From assembly GCA_007115705.1 (NCBI GenBank), contig QXEO01000734.1, positions 2,894,216 to 2,958,215 on the forward strand: a DNA stretch of 64,000 bases, given 5' to 3'. How positions within the stretch are numbered: position 1 is the stretch's first letter; each line of letters opens with the position of its first letter. Shown here one piece after another: positions 1-12,208 of the stretch. A program made the position numbers and the translations under genes. The notes beneath the pieces are model-generated. The model was not told where the DNA came from. It ran no database searches and worked only from the letters and a program-made list of their open reading frames with translations. The stretch is from Dactylis glomerata. Its lineage: Eukaryota > Streptophyta > Magnoliopsida > Poales > Poaceae.

Positions 1-627
1 TACCAGAATTGCAGATTTGGGTTGAATCTCAAATCTTCAAATCTTCGACTTGATCAATACTTGACTTCTTCATATCTTCAAATCTTCGACTTGGTCTTTT
101 GACTTATCTTTTTATTATAATGTCTCGCAAGGGGTTTTGATGAACAAGCCTGACGACTCTGACGGATCAAGAGGCCAGTTAACTGCCGGAACAGATACTT
201 GTCACCTACTTCAAATTTAATCCCCTTGGACTTGAATTTGGGAAACCGGTCAAACCCATTCTTTTGCCGCATTTAGGACTTACAAAGAATGAATCCCAGT
301 GGTTCTCAGGGTACCCAGTGCGTCCACCATGATTTTCTTCGCGTCGTAGATACGGATAAGTACCAGCAGAGCACATCCATGTGCGTATACCAGGCCACAC
401 AGGACGGATCCCGGGGTCTTACCTTCATGATATATTTCAACCACGGCATTCAAGTTTTGTCGCGATGACGCAACTCGAGAATCATATGTCGCAGCCTTGT
501 TTGACTATTTCAATATACAAAATATTCGGGTTATTCAACCTTGATTGATAAAAACTCCCTCCCGATGGGAGTAATGATGCTTTCCAAATCTTCTTTCGTC
601 TTCTTTGCTCCATTATTCATGAAAAAC

Positions 628-801
628 ATCGTCGGGTGCGCGCCCAGCGCTCCCGATGGGAGTAGCCCCCGAGGCTATAGAGTATAGGCTCAATTACATT
701 GTGCCTACTTTTATTTCATCAAATCGTAGCTTTATTTGATAATATCGTCGGGTGCGCGCTCAGCGCTCCCGATGGTAGTAGCCCCCGAGGCTATAGTCGA
801 A
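628..801. repeat. Two copies of a GC-rich 58-bp repeat, period 116 bp
   Basis: The block at 628-685 recurs at 744-801 with few changes. Its core reads TCGGGTGCGCG then CAGCGCTCCCGATGG and GTAGCCCCCGAGGCTATA. A related short piece, CTCCCGATGGGAGTA, lies at about 559-573. The repeat sits upstream of the TATA box of the plus-strand gene and inside the element's 3' untranslated zone. Its role is unknown. Confidence 0.8.
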
Positions 802-1147
802 TATTTTTGGGTATAGACTCAAAGAATGAGTTTTTCTTCTTTGATCCCTCTGTACCTTTTACGTCAGTTTTTCGTCGACTTCCTTGGTCATCCTCAATAC
901 GCAGATATGTCATACCATACTCTTGCTGAATTTTTCCCTATCAGTGTCCACCACTTATCATATTCTGATTTCTCTGTTACTCGAATTCTTGTGATGTCAT
1001 TAAGAGAGTCACACTTTAAAAGATTTGACTGGGCGCTGACCGTTGCTCGTGGGCAGCGCGGTAATTTTGCAATTTTCTTGCCCGTTAGTGGGCTGCCGTT
1101 TCCGCTCCTTGCGTCATGTCCCAGCCCACGTTCCTTCATCAGGAAGC

Positions 1148-1154
1148 TATATAA
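1148..1154 (+). promoter_or_regulatory. TATA box for the antisense gene of the Gypsy element
   Basis: TATATAA lies 115 bp upstream of the ATG at 1269. The sequence after it has the pyrimidine-rich look of a short plant 5' leader. The gene it would serve runs against the LTR promoter, so the retrotransposon carries two opposing transcription units. Confidence 0.6.
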
Positions 1155-1268
1155 GGGGGAGAGTGGGGAATTTACTGTTTACCAGTTCCTCGCTTCTACC
1201 GCCGCCACCATTGCTGCAAACCTTGCGCCCTTCTAAGCTCCTGCACAGCCCCCGTGCGCAACTCGTAG

Positions 1269-4200
1269 ATGCGCGTCAAAACCCTTGCGCAGAAGAACAA
1301 GATGAGGAAGAGCAACACTGCCAATGCGACCAGTTGGGTGCCTTCTGATTTCAAGCAGAAGGATCTGGACAAGGCCCAGGCTGATGGTCTCATCTCCGAC
1401 GATGATCAGGTCATCTTCCCTAGCACCGAGCGCATCCCCAAGCCCCCGAGCGGCTTCCGGGTGATGTTTCTTGCCTTTCTCTTGCGCGGTCTCTCTTTCC
1501 CTGCCCACGAGTTCCTTCGTGGGCTTCTCTTCGTGTACGGTGTGCAGCTTCACCAGTTCACACCGAACTCAATTCTTCATATTGCTTGTTTCATTACCTT
1601 TTGCGAGTCTTTCCTGGGGATCGAACCCCATTTTTTCTCTGGAAGTTTCTCTTTCGGCTCCGCCCCAGTGTCGCTTTATCAAAAAAGCCTGAGCTAGGCG
1701 GGGCTGTTGTTTCTATCCGTGTTGAATCTCAGTACCTGGAGTTTTCCATGGCTGCCTCAGTACAAGGTTGGAGGAAGAAATGGTTTTATATCAAAGACCG
1801 GAAAGTCTCTTCCTCTGACCAGTACGGCATTGCCCCTTTTGATGCCTCTAAAGAACTGAAGAAATTGACCTCGTGGGATTCGCCTCCCACGGAAACTGAG
1901 ATGGAAGAAATCAAACCGCTGCTAGCCCGCATCCAAGCTCTGAAGAGTGGTAGAGGAGGTGCGCTCTCTGGTACTCAACTTATGGCATTTTTCCTGCAAC
2001 GGTGAGTTCAGCCTATTCAGCATCGTCGGTCCAAACTTTGGTCATTTTTTGGCTTGGGAGATTCTTCTCGAGTATCTGACGATCTTTTGGAGAAGAAGGA
2101 TCTTGACAAGCGAGTGAGAGCTCTTACTACTCTCACGAAAGACCATGAAATTGCAGCTTTGGCCGCTGGTTACTTCGGCTCTGAGCATCCCTTGCCTGCG
2201 GTATGTGTACTGTCTTCATTTATTATTCTTCTTTTATTTTATCATTGTTTTTCTTATAACCTTCGGCTTGTTTTCCTTCCAGGACCACCAGTCCCTTGTT
2301 TCTCGCCCTCCTCTTCCAGAGGGAGGAGCCATTCAGGATGTGCCTGTTTCTGCTGCCTCTGAAGCCCCCGAGGCTGAGGACAGCCAAGATGGAGATGAAG
2401 CCAAAGATTTGCTGGAAGGGACCAGCTCGACTACGTCACCTCCTCCTGCACTTTTTGAAGACCTTGGTCTCGATAAGAAAAGGAAACATATGAAGGAGCT
2501 CCTTTCTTCGAGTACCTCCGCTCACAAAAATGTGGCCGGGAAGGTCTCTGCTCTAGAGGAAGAGGAAGAGCTTTTCGACGCCCTGGACTCGTGAGTTCTT
2601 TGCTGACTTTTTCGTATACTGTTCTTTATGTCGATTTGGACAGAGTGCTTTACTTTTTTGCTTCTTTTCCAGTGATAACGAGGACCCTAAGAAATTTGCT
2701 GCCACTGCTCCTATTACTGATGCTCCTGTTGTCGATGAACCACCTTCACAAGAGGCAGCTGTGGTGCCTAAATCACCAGAAGCTGCTGCCAAGAAGGCTG
2801 GTTTTCGTGCTTCCAAACGCCTGAAGAAAGCATCAGCTGCGAGTACTTCTCTCGACGCCCCCCGGCCAGTTATCCCCACTGATGATGTAAGTACTATATA
2901 TTTTTGTAGTTTACTAGCTTTGAACTATTCTTCTCATGCCCTGCCTTGGACAGACTTTGATGAAAAAGTTCGTCTCCTTGGGTACTGAATGTGTCGAGTT
3001 TTTGAAAGTGGCGAGGTCTTATCATGGTAAGCTTTTTGCCATCCTGTATCTTTTACTTGCCTATCTTTGCACTTCTGTGACTCTTTTATCGAGTTTTCTT
3101 TCCTCTTCTTGCGCTGCAGATGATTTGGCGGCAGCTAATGCTCGCATGTCATCTCTGGAAGCTGAACTCGAAGCTTCCAGAAAAGTTTGGGATGCCGCCA
3201 CTGCTGCCAAAACCACTGCTGAGAAGTCCACTAAATCAGCATTGGCTAGGGCAAAGAAAGCGGAGAAAACCCTTGCTGACGCTAATAAGGAGCGCATCCA
3301 GCGAGAGCAGGCTATAACTGAACGCCTTAATAAAATGTCGGCTTTTGCTGGAGGTAAATACCATGCTTTTCCCTTCTTTGTTGAGTTGCTCATTCTTATA
3401 CTTGCTGATGTGTGCTTTTTCTCTGTCTTTGTCTCCTTGGTTGTTTAGAACATACTGGGGTGTCTTCGGCATCTTTGCAGCCAGCAGATGATTTTCTCAT
3501 GGCCACAGTTAACTTGCTGGAGTCGAATTGGATTTCTATCCAGGAGATCTTTGAGTTGTCTAGTCGCGTGCTAACGCGGATTTTCGTCGGGTTGTGGCCC
3601 AAGCAGAAGGCGGACATGCCAGATGCTGATTTGAAGAAGCTTGCAAAGGCGTTTGACACCCCAGAAGATCCTATCCTTCTGATGAAGGGGCGCTCTATTA
3701 AGCGAGGTGCGGAGGGGGCCATTGCGCTTACTTATGCACATGGCGAGGAGGTTAACTGGGAGAAGGTAAGCTCTTCCCGTGGTCGACCTCTTTCAGAGCT
3801 GCGGGGTTTCTTCGAGAAGGCGAAGAAGTATGCGCCTGGCATCGTATCGATTATTTCTCCTTCAGTGGCTTCATCGACCTCTGCTACACCAGTTTCTTCA
3901 ACTCCGGCGACAAGTGGATCGATGCCTCCTCCCAACGCTGGTGCTACCTCTTCTGCGCCTACTTCTGCCACAGAGCCTGATGCTGAGGTGACGTAGACTT
4001 AGTCTTCTTTTGTAGCCTTCATTTCTTTTGATGTAGTAAACTTTATTTATATTTTGCCCAAGAGTCAATCAGGGGGCTTGTACTTGTTGTAAATATTTTT
4101 TCTTTTATGAAATGTCGCGCTTGGACTGAGTTTCTGAGATGTTGTCTTTTCCTTTGTGTTGGTTTCTAGCCTGTGCATGCTGGTGGATCGTCGGGTCATG

Positions 4201-5102
4201 ATTGGGCTTCATCTCCTGCCAATATGTTCGACTCCGGAGCTTCTTCGCCTCCTCATCCTTCTTGTCGATGTTCAGAATATTCGTTGAGAATTTCGGACCT
4301 TGAAGGCCGTTTATCCTTGATGAAGCGCCAGACACAGATTGCTATGGACAAGGCCAGCAAATCTTGCGGCTTTATGAAACAGATATCCACACTTGAGGAT
4401 AAGGTGTCGGGTCTAGTGGCCAAAATCGTGCATCTCGAAGAATGCGACTCCTTTCTTATTGGTATCGTTGAGTCCATCTGTGAGATGTTGCGATGTAAGG
4501 TTCCCTGCAGCCTCTGTCTTTTCCCTTTTATTCCACTATTGTTGGCTGATGCCTTTTTGTTATCTCAGGTACTTGCCTGGACTTTGTTAGTGAGACGTCG
4601 GGTTTCTGAACGAATTGTGGCTCTCGAGAAAGCATCAGAGGGAATCGACAGTTTGTGGTCTAATCCCCGACGCCGTCGTGCCATTGTGCTTCTTCAAGAT
4701 CGTGCTCAGCACATTGGAGAAGCAGTTGATGGTTATCAAAGATCTTTGACTACTATGTATTCTATCATGCTCCCTCGCAATCCTCTGCCTGGAAGCTTTC
4801 CGCAACTACTCGACGCTTTTTGATCTAGTCAGCGAATTCATCGACTGATAGAGCTCAACTTGGTGGCTGGCGCCAATTTTGCTCTTGGGTGGACACGTAA
4901 GTGGCATCCAAGGCTCAATTATAGTTCTATGTCACTGAGTTTTCCTTCAGGAGGAGCTAGTTTGCGCGTTCATCTGGAGGCTACCCTTCAACCAGCAAGA
5001 AGGATCATAGCTAGGTTGCTTCGAGAGGATGCCGCGTTTTTCCGCGAGCATCATTATTTAGACCCCCTTGGAGTAGACGATTCTGATAACCCAATGTTAT
5101 AA
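1269..5102 (+). pseudogene. Antisense multi-exon gene of the Gypsy element (putative gypsy-type transposon domain family)
   Basis: The protein resembles the plant family annotated as putative gypsy-type transposon protein (Pfam PF04195 as I recall it). Its conserved stretch, with FLLRGLSFPAHEFLRGLL and QLHQFTPNSILHIACFI, lies at about 1460-1600. Phase-consistent GT-AG introns are at 2201-2282, 2591-2672, 2887-2953, 3027-3119, 3354-3448 and probably 3988-4169; a further one near 4495-4568 is uncertain. Exon 5 is alanine/lysine-rich and looks coiled-coil. The last exons end in a conserved part with LNLVAGANFALGW and FFREHHYLDPL. Breaks: a 1-base shift in a T run near 1634, an in-frame TGA at 2003-2005 and another at 4821-4823. 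If 3988-4169 is not spliced, the reading stops at 3996. Molecular function is unknown. It converges tail to tail with the gag-protease gene, with about 400 bp between them. Confidence 0.8.
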
Positions 5103-5510
5103 TGCTCATGTATGTACTTTGTGTATGGAACGTGAGAGTTTCTGTTTTCTAACTTCTCTTGTCAGAAATTTTAATTCTCAGAGCATTTTATATTGTGAGT
5201 TTTGGTGCGTTTGCCACAATTTTTGTTTGAAGACATGTAAACTCGAATATGAGGAACTTTGTCTTTATTTATGCTTATAATGTAAGATACGTGGGGTGTC
5301 CCAAGAGATCCGGCCAATGACCTGTGTTCTGGATCTAGAGGGCATTGCCCTGGAATAGCTCATGGCTTTTACAACCTTATTTTTCTATTCTACTTGTTGG
5401 CCTATTTTGTCGCCTACGCCGTCGAGGTCTTCTCTTCTTCTCCTGTAGTTTTTTCTTGGTCTGAAGGTTGTACCCTCAGTTTTTTCACCTCCGGCTCTGC
5501 TGGGTGCCCT

Positions 5511-8138
5511 TCAAGTTGTTGTGCGGCTCCTGTAGTCACGCTTTTTTGCTTTGTCTTTGGGTTCCCCGTAGTTTGCCATCATGCCGAAGTTTTGCGCCAT
5601 CTTGTGAAATTCCTTGTCGCATAAATCTGAGAGTTCGAAGCTTCCTTTCACTGTGATGATTCCGTTGGGCCCTGGCATTTTGAGTACCAGGTACGTATAG
5701 TGAGGTACTGCCATGAATCGCGAAAACGCGGGCCGCCCGAGGATCCCGTGATATTGTGATGGCCAGTCCATGACTTCGAAGTCGAGCTTCTCTCTTCTTT
5801 AGTTTTGTCGATTCCCGAAGCAAACATTGAGTGCTATTCGAACCAATGGATAGTTAGCGCTTCCTGGGACGATTCCATGAAAGGAACAATCAGTTGGCTT
5901 CAGGAACTCTAACGAGATGTGCATTGCTCGTAGAGTCTTTGCATATATAAGATTTATTCCGCTTCCTGCATCCATGAATATTCAGTCGACATCGTATGTC
6001 CCAATTTGGGCTTTGAGTACCAGAGGCGCGTTTCCTGGCCGAGGTACTATTATGGGGTGATCATCTCTGCTGAATTCTATGGGTTGCTCCGACCAGTGTA
6101 GATATTCTGTTGTTGTTGGAGGCGAGGTTACTGCTAGGTTAACTTGGCGAGTTATGCTTTTTTCCTCTTTGTTTGACTTTGGCACAGGCTGTATCATTGC
6201 TATGATGTGCCCTTTAGATGGAACATATCCTCCGTCTTCATCGCGTCCCTGGTTCGGCTGGTCTTGACTTTGAGGAACTCCATTGTTTCCTTGTTGATTT
6301 GTAGGCGCGTTGCTTGTGTTTCCTTCGTATCCTTGCCGTTTTGCTTCGGCTTGCTTGTTTAGTGCTGCTTCCTGTAGTTTCAAGAACGTTGTGCAATCTT
6401 TCATCGCGTGCCTGGATACTCATTTCCCATCGACAAACGCGGAGTGTATATGACATGGTCCGTTTAGCATATCTTCTGGTGATGGGTTGTACTCTCTAGA
6501 TTCTCTTGTCTGAAGCTTTTTGTAGTCTTCTTTTCTGTAGCTACGATATCCCGAGCTTCTACGGTCATTCCCTTGGTAGCTATTGTCCTTGTACCCTGCG
6601 GCTACTTGGCTGTGAGAGCCGTAGTTATCGTAATTGCGGGATCTCCTCCTTTGGCCTCCATATCTGTTTCCTCTATCATCCTCTGGCGATCACGTCCATT
6701 TGTTGTTGCACGCATCTTCCCCATCTGCAAATCTGTTTGCTATATCCATTAAATCTGATACTGTTTTCAGCTTGATTCTGCCCATCTCTTCGACTAGGTC
6801 TCCTTGCCTCAACCCGAGTATGAATGCATCTATTGCTCTTTCGTCTGAAACTTCGACTGCCAAATTTTTGATGATGCTCCATCTTTGGATATACGCCCTT
6901 AATGTCTCATTACGCTGCTGCACACAGGCTTTGACTTCTTCAATGGACGTTGGCCGCTTATATGTTGATTTGAAGTTACTCATGAATTGCTTTGTGAGCT
7001 CTTCCCAGCTTCCAATTGTTTCTTTTTCTAATTTGCTCAACTATGACCTTGCCGCGCCGGTGAGGTGTAATTGCAAACTTTGCATAGCTGTTTCCTTGGT
7101 TCCACCCAATATTTTTACTGCCTGCAAATAATCCGAGAGCCATGACTGTGGCTCCTGAGATCCGTCGTATTTTTGCTGATCATGGGGTAGTTTGAAACCC
7201 TTGGGTACTGGCGTGGTGCGAACTCTGTGAGTAAAGCGTGATGCCCCCATCTCTTTTTCATCGTCTTTGTAATCGTATGTTTTGTTTGGAGACCTGGATC
7301 TTCGGGTTCCTCCATACTTCGGGCTTATGTGTCGCCTTGGTGATGGTGTTTTAGATCGTCGACTGCCGCTTCTGTGCCGAGGACTATTGTGATGGCGTGG
7401 TGATCTTGGTTTGTGGGTTCCTTTGTTGCGATATGCCTCCTCTTCTTTTGCTGATAATTTGTTGCCTACCATCTTCAATCCATTTAATGCTGCCCGGTGC
7501 ATATGTTCCCTTGGGTCTCCTGGATTTGGTCGTGTTGTATGTAGGTATGCTTGAGCTGCCACCAGTGCTGCTTCAGGAGTCTTTGGTATAATGTTTCCTT
7601 GCTCATCGACCAATAGGAAGGACGAGTCGAGGTTTTTGGAGAGGCTTTGCCTTTCTGAATACTTGAGGTTTTCGAACCTTGATCCGTGCCGACGATGCCC
7701 TTTGTTGTTTGTGTATGACGCGTCGCTATGCGCTCTGCGAGCAGCGTCGCTTGCTACAATAGCTAAGTCTTTTCTTTTCTGTATTTCAATCCTCTATTTC
7801 GTTAGTTGCTTCGACTGCTGTCTTAAGGCATAGTGGTACCCCAAAAGCATATTCTTGCTGACGTTTGTTGGTATTGTCGTGCAATGCTCTACGGCTGTTT
7901 TGATTATTCTCCACTCGTCGACTGATAGTCGAATTTTTCCCTAGTTGCAAGGAAATCTACGGTTTCTCCTTCTGCTAAATGATTCGCTCCTATGTTTACG
8001 TTTGCTGGATTGAGCACTGGATTGTTGTTTTCATCGAGCTCTTCTGAGTTTTCTCCTATAATGGCGAGTACTTGGTATCGATTTTCGAGTTTGCTGTTGA
8101 AGCTTGAGAAAATTGAGCTGTCATCTTCATGAAGCTCC
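5511..8138 (-). pseudogene. Gypsy Gag (main part) and aspartic protease, broken
   Basis: Reading from 8138 down, there is a gag linker, an Arg/Ser/Pro-rich stretch (about 7250-7450), a retrotransposon gag capsid domain (about 6690-7200, with QSWLSDYLQAVKILGG and IEEVKACVQQRNETLRAYIQ), and a basic tail. A weak Cys/His zinc-knuckle-like segment follows near 6395-6455. The aspartic protease carries a DAGSGIN motif at about 5965 and ends with HGILGRPAF near 5750-5730. It would package element RNA and cleave Gag. It is disrupted by a frameshift near 7920, stops near 7798 and 7041-7043 (TGG to TAG) and others near 6685, 6433, 5981 and 5800. No polymerase follows. The N-terminal part lies beyond the CACTA insertion. 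Confidence 0.85.
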
Positions 8139-10857
8139 ACTACAACAAGAACCCCCCTATAGCCATGCATCGATGCGTTGCAGAATGTCCATATAAGCGT
8201 TGGTAACGTCTACACCAACGGATTTGGTATGCGTTGCCGTTGGTGGCATTGCAAGGGTCAACAACAACGCATATACATGCGTTGGTAATCGACATGAAGA
8301 AGCGTTGTAACATAGCAACGTATATAGTAAGAGCATAACAACACTTCATATGCGTTGGTGGTTGCCCTGCGTGAATGGATTTTGAAATGGTCATATGATT
8401 GCAAACAGCTTAGAATAGAGGCTAGATAGCTCAAACAATCAATAGTGGTTTTTAACAACAATTATTTGTTCAATGCTGGTTGTGCACAAAGATGCAATAT
8501 TATAATCATAAAGACCTCATATATTAAATCAATTATGTAGCTTTACAAAGAGAATGATTCAACGAATACAAGTTCTCTATATTTAAAAATAGCACTCTAA
8601 AACATAGTCCACAACTATCTGGTAGTAGCACCATTCTCGAAACTTCCTCTCAACGTCTCAGCCATGCATCATCCACTTATTTTGCCAATCTACAACAGCA
8701 ACACCAAGTTGAGATAAGTGACTTACCATTAGTGAGACAAAAACAGAAATAATGCAATTTAAAATAGTTGAAACATACACAGGTTGAACGTCATGATATA
8801 TTTAATCATCATGCATGACCACTTCTCGGAAAACAGAATAAAGTTGACGCTTACCTTTCTCTGAACAGCAAGGTCAAAGCAATGACAAGAAAACGAGAAC
8901 TCTTCCATCAATATATAGATTTCCTTTTATTGCAGCAGGTTCTTGCTTGTGCTCCTTTTCCAGATCCAACTATTATTCCCTGGCTGCCACACACGATGAG
9001 GAGATCTTACTCAGGATTGCAATATGACTTGCAGCAGGTAGCTTAGTGTCTTTGATCATTTGACTAAATATCTTGTGTTTCACAGAGTAAAGATCAAATC
9101 AATATAGCAGATAGAATAAAGATGTAGCTTAGAAATTTCCTAAGCATTTTCTTTTGATTACAGCTGTTATAGACTTATAGTTCACAGAGTAAAATATTTA
9201 TATTAATATAGCAGACAAAACAAGATATGTAACGTAATAAGTGGCTAAGAATTTATGTGATGTGCTGACTCAGTGTGCATCGAGTATTTGACTCACACGA
9301 AGTAACTTGTACCTTTGATGTCATGAATATAACCTGCTGAAGTTCACTCAGTATAAGCTTGATTAAAATGAACATACTAGAAACAATAAAGGATGTAGTG
9401 TGGCACCTTAGAGAAGCATTTTGTTTTCTGATGAATCGTGCATCCTTCTGGTTTTAGAAATGCCCTCAAGTCTACACATAATCAGATACATACAATGATT
9501 TTAATCTAGGCATTACTAACATAAATAAAATGTAGTTATCCAAATAGCTATACTCCTGCACAATAGTAACTGTGAGATGTCTAGACTACAACTTAAATAC
9601 ACTTAAGTACATAACAATATAAGGACAATAGAACTCACCATGCTCTAACACACACTCTGATTACTTTTCTAGTCCTTTCGTGAACTCGTAGTTTTCTACT
9701 CCCTCTAATTACATTGCAAAAGTCCCCAAGATTCACCTCTCGCTCTACATGAACAAAGAAACTGCAGAAACCCAGACACAGAAAAAACAAATAGAAATTT
9801 CAGAATCGGTAAGTAGACTTGCACTTAAAGCTTACTAGATGAACACATGAAACCAACAGAAGTTAAAGTATTTGAAATCTTACTGCTGCCTGGAGCAAGA
9901 AAGGTTTTGCAGCAGAATCGCTCAGGCCAAACAGCAGGCCATGACGTTGCATCATTGAAATCAAGATATATCATCCAGATCTGCATAATAAATGTGCACT
10001 GTATATATCTAAATTAGCGGACCAGTAGACAAAACATAAGCACAATAGGATTGTTTTAAATGAATTAGACTAACAAATCTATCAATCAGAAAAATAATAA
10101 ATTAACCAATGAGAAAGGTGGAACTGTGAACATATACTGCACAACATCGCAAGATTCCCAAAGTATTAATACTGCTGTAAAAATCAAGAGGGGACATGAC
10201 ATGTACGTAAATATTGGGAAAAAGGAGCTATCACCTGCTACTTTCGGGGGGTGACACCAGGTGAAGGAGACGGATGATTGGATACATTGCATCTGACATA
10301 GGAAAGAGTTGACGTGGTTAAGGGACGACCAAAGGCTGGTGGTGCAGCAAGGAATCATCAAACTCATACCCTAAAACAAGAACAGATCAAATGATTGGAT
10401 GATCTGGTAAGAATCTAAAAAACCTAATTAGGGATTGAGGACGGCAATAGATCCAGCGATGTAGTAGGAGATCTAGCGATGTAGGAGTAGATCCATCCCT
10501 GATCCACGATGCAGTCCTCTTCAGCCTTGATCGCCTGGTTGGTGCCGTAGTGATGGCATCCCATTAGCATCGCAATTCAGGAGCACCAACCTCGAAGTGG
10601 TGTGCGTGTCAGTGATCTCGATCTAGGCATGCCATTCTTGAACAGGTGCAAGTGCAGAGGATGGCGAGATGGGCTTGCTTGATCTCGTGAATGCGGGTGG
10701 CGGCAGTCGTGTGCAGTTAGGGATTATTAGGAGAAGATTGTGGCACGGTAGTTAAGTCGTCTTTACCCATTAGTCGTGGGAGGTGGGGACTAATTAGCAG
10801 CGCATAGTTATTCCGTTGCAGGATATCCGTAGCCATAGGGGGGTTCCTGGTGTAGTG
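8139..10857. mobile_element. Non-autonomous CACTA transposon (2719 bp) inside gag
   Basis: The left end reads CACTACAACAAGAACCCCCC and the right end, inverted, reads CACTACACCAGGAACCCCCC. Both are flanked by the 3-bp target duplication CTC (8136-8138 and 10858-10860), and removing the element rejoins the gag reading frame. Subterminal DNA has many short GCGTTGGT/ACCAACGC repeats (8175-8360), typical of transposase binding zones in CACTA elements. No transposase reading frame was found, so it is a deletion derivative mobilised in trans. Its interior (about 8.4-10.7 kb) is AT-rich and without recognisable genes. Confidence 0.9.
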
Positions 10858-11298
10858 CTCTAATCCTATCTTCCAGGTGTCTGTTGATTTGTCTGAAGTA
10901 TCGTCGTGGCAGATCATGAGATCTTCAAGTTGAACTTCTAAGTCGAAATTCTCCATGGTTTCGTCGCCTCCTGTGATTTTTCTTTCTTCTGCTTCTGCGA
11001 GACTGACCGGCGAGTTTACCTCACTAGAAGAGCCTTCTGATGATTCCGACATTACTATTGTCTTGGACTCGCTTGCCGACGGACCCGGTTTCGCCGGATC
11101 TGAAAGGCGAATCAAACCTAGTGATCCGACGCGAAAGTTTAGACTTTCGATCATCAAATCCATATCTTGATCCATTCTCTCGAATACTTGCGTGAAGCTT
11201 GACTGGTGAGGTTGAAAATCGACAGTTTCGAAGGGTATATGGATTTTGTTGACTTCCGGATTGCTGTTGGCTAAAAGCGAAAAAGCCGTCGAATTCAT
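10858..11298 (-). pseudogene. Gypsy Gag, N-terminal part
   Basis: The first likely ATG inside the element is at 11298, just after the primer binding site. An upstream in-frame ATG at 11364 lies in the LTR. The segment codes for an acidic, Ser/Glu-rich N-terminus with no known domain. At 10858 the CACTA element interrupts it. The frame resumes at 8138 with LHEDDSSIFSSF, so this and the 5511-8138 piece were one gene. It has no function of its own now. Confidence 0.8.
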
Positions 11299-11316
11299 GA
11301 TACCAACGCCTAGAGT

Positions 11317-11333
11317 CCCCACGGTCGGCGCCA
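11317..11333 (-). other. Primer binding site of the Gypsy element
   Basis: On the minus strand this reads TGGCGCCGACCGTGGGG and starts 2 bases after the LTR end (CA). TGGCGCC followed by a GTGGGG tail is the common tRNA-primed start of plant Gypsy elements. Confidence 0.8.
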
Positions 11334-11335
11334 AT

Positions 11336-11671
11336 TGACGAGGGTTAACTCGACAAATGTCCAATATGAAGGACTTAGGATCGGGGGAATAGGGCGTCGG
11401 ATGAACTCGAAGGTAAAATCAGTCAAACAAGGTGTGTATCGAAAGTAAACATAGGGTGAACTTTGGCTTACTCTCAATCTGTCCCTCACCATCCTCTCCT
11501 GGCTCCTATATATAGGTGGCCAGGTCTCAAAGATCGGGAGGGATCTGATACAGATTACAATATCGATATACGACATGAACTCGTATTTCGACTAGTGTTA
11601 CAATTGGGCCTAGCTTAACGGGCCTCATGGGTACTCAACTGACGGGCTCTATCATCTATACCCTTGTCAAC
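11336..11671 (-). mobile_element. 5' LTR of the Gypsy element
   Basis: On the minus strand the LTR ends in CTCGTCA immediately before the primer binding site. It holds a TATATATAGG box at about 11505-11517 that would drive minus-strand transcription. The outer limit is uncertain. A TG start gives 11671 (short LTR, 336 bp); another possible start, TGTTGGGACAG, gives 12091 (756 bp). The partner LTR is outside the window, so no comparison can decide. Confidence 0.6.
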
Positions 11672-12208
11672 GGCCGACCGAAGAAGAGCAGAACGACAAC
11701 CCACCGGAGCCCTAGTCCAGCATAGGCCTTGTTTGTGGAGTGGCTGGTGATCTCCAACCCCACCATTCACAGGAGGACGACGGAGAAGAGCATGCACAGC
11801 TGCCAAATCTGGCCAAACAATTCCAACGATGTCCTTTCGGTATGACTCCAACTAGAAGCACAAGGCCAACACCTACTCCTAGTATTTACACTATGATATC
11901 TCACGCCTCTTCTCAGCCACTCTCGACCAACATCGCTGGCGGGAGGACCTCAGATTGGCCCAGTGTGGATGGAGTTCCTCTCACGTACTGAGGTAGGAGA
12001 GAGCCACATGGAATGAGCCCTCTGTCGAGGAGCCATCATTGTACGAATGGGTATCCCTCCTAATGGGACTCCCAAGCCTACTGTCCCAACACTAGTCAAC
12101 AAGAACTCCCGTTATGGCATGGTTAACAAGTGAAAGACAAGACAAAAGATCAAGAAAAGTCAAAGAGTGAGCCCATGAAGCAAGAAGCTCATTAGTTGTA
12201 GTTGTAGG
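11672..12208. other. Stretch without a recognisable gene, possibly outer LTR
   Basis: This segment may be the U3 part of the LTR if the LTR extends to 12091. Short open frames here show no family resemblance. Bases 12092-12208 are plain flanking DNA before the hAT-like element. Confidence 0.4.

Larger units (their letters stand above)
1..11671 (-). mobile_element. Non-autonomous Gypsy LTR retrotransposon with antisense gene; 3' end lies before the window
   Basis: Read on the minus strand, the element starts with an LTR (11336 to about 11671), then a primer binding site (11317-11333), a gag gene (from 11298), a protease domain ending at 5511, and then no reverse transcriptase, RNase H or integrase. 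The pol region is replaced by a spliced gene on the opposite strand (1269-5102). Sequence 1-1140, which would precede the 3' LTR, holds a 116-bp tandem repeat and no recognisable coding. The 3' LTR itself must lie left of position 1. The element depends on proteins from a partner to move. Stops and a frameshift in both gene sets and a CACTA insertion in gag show it is old and decayed. The family name is not assigned because no search could be run. Confidence 0.85.
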
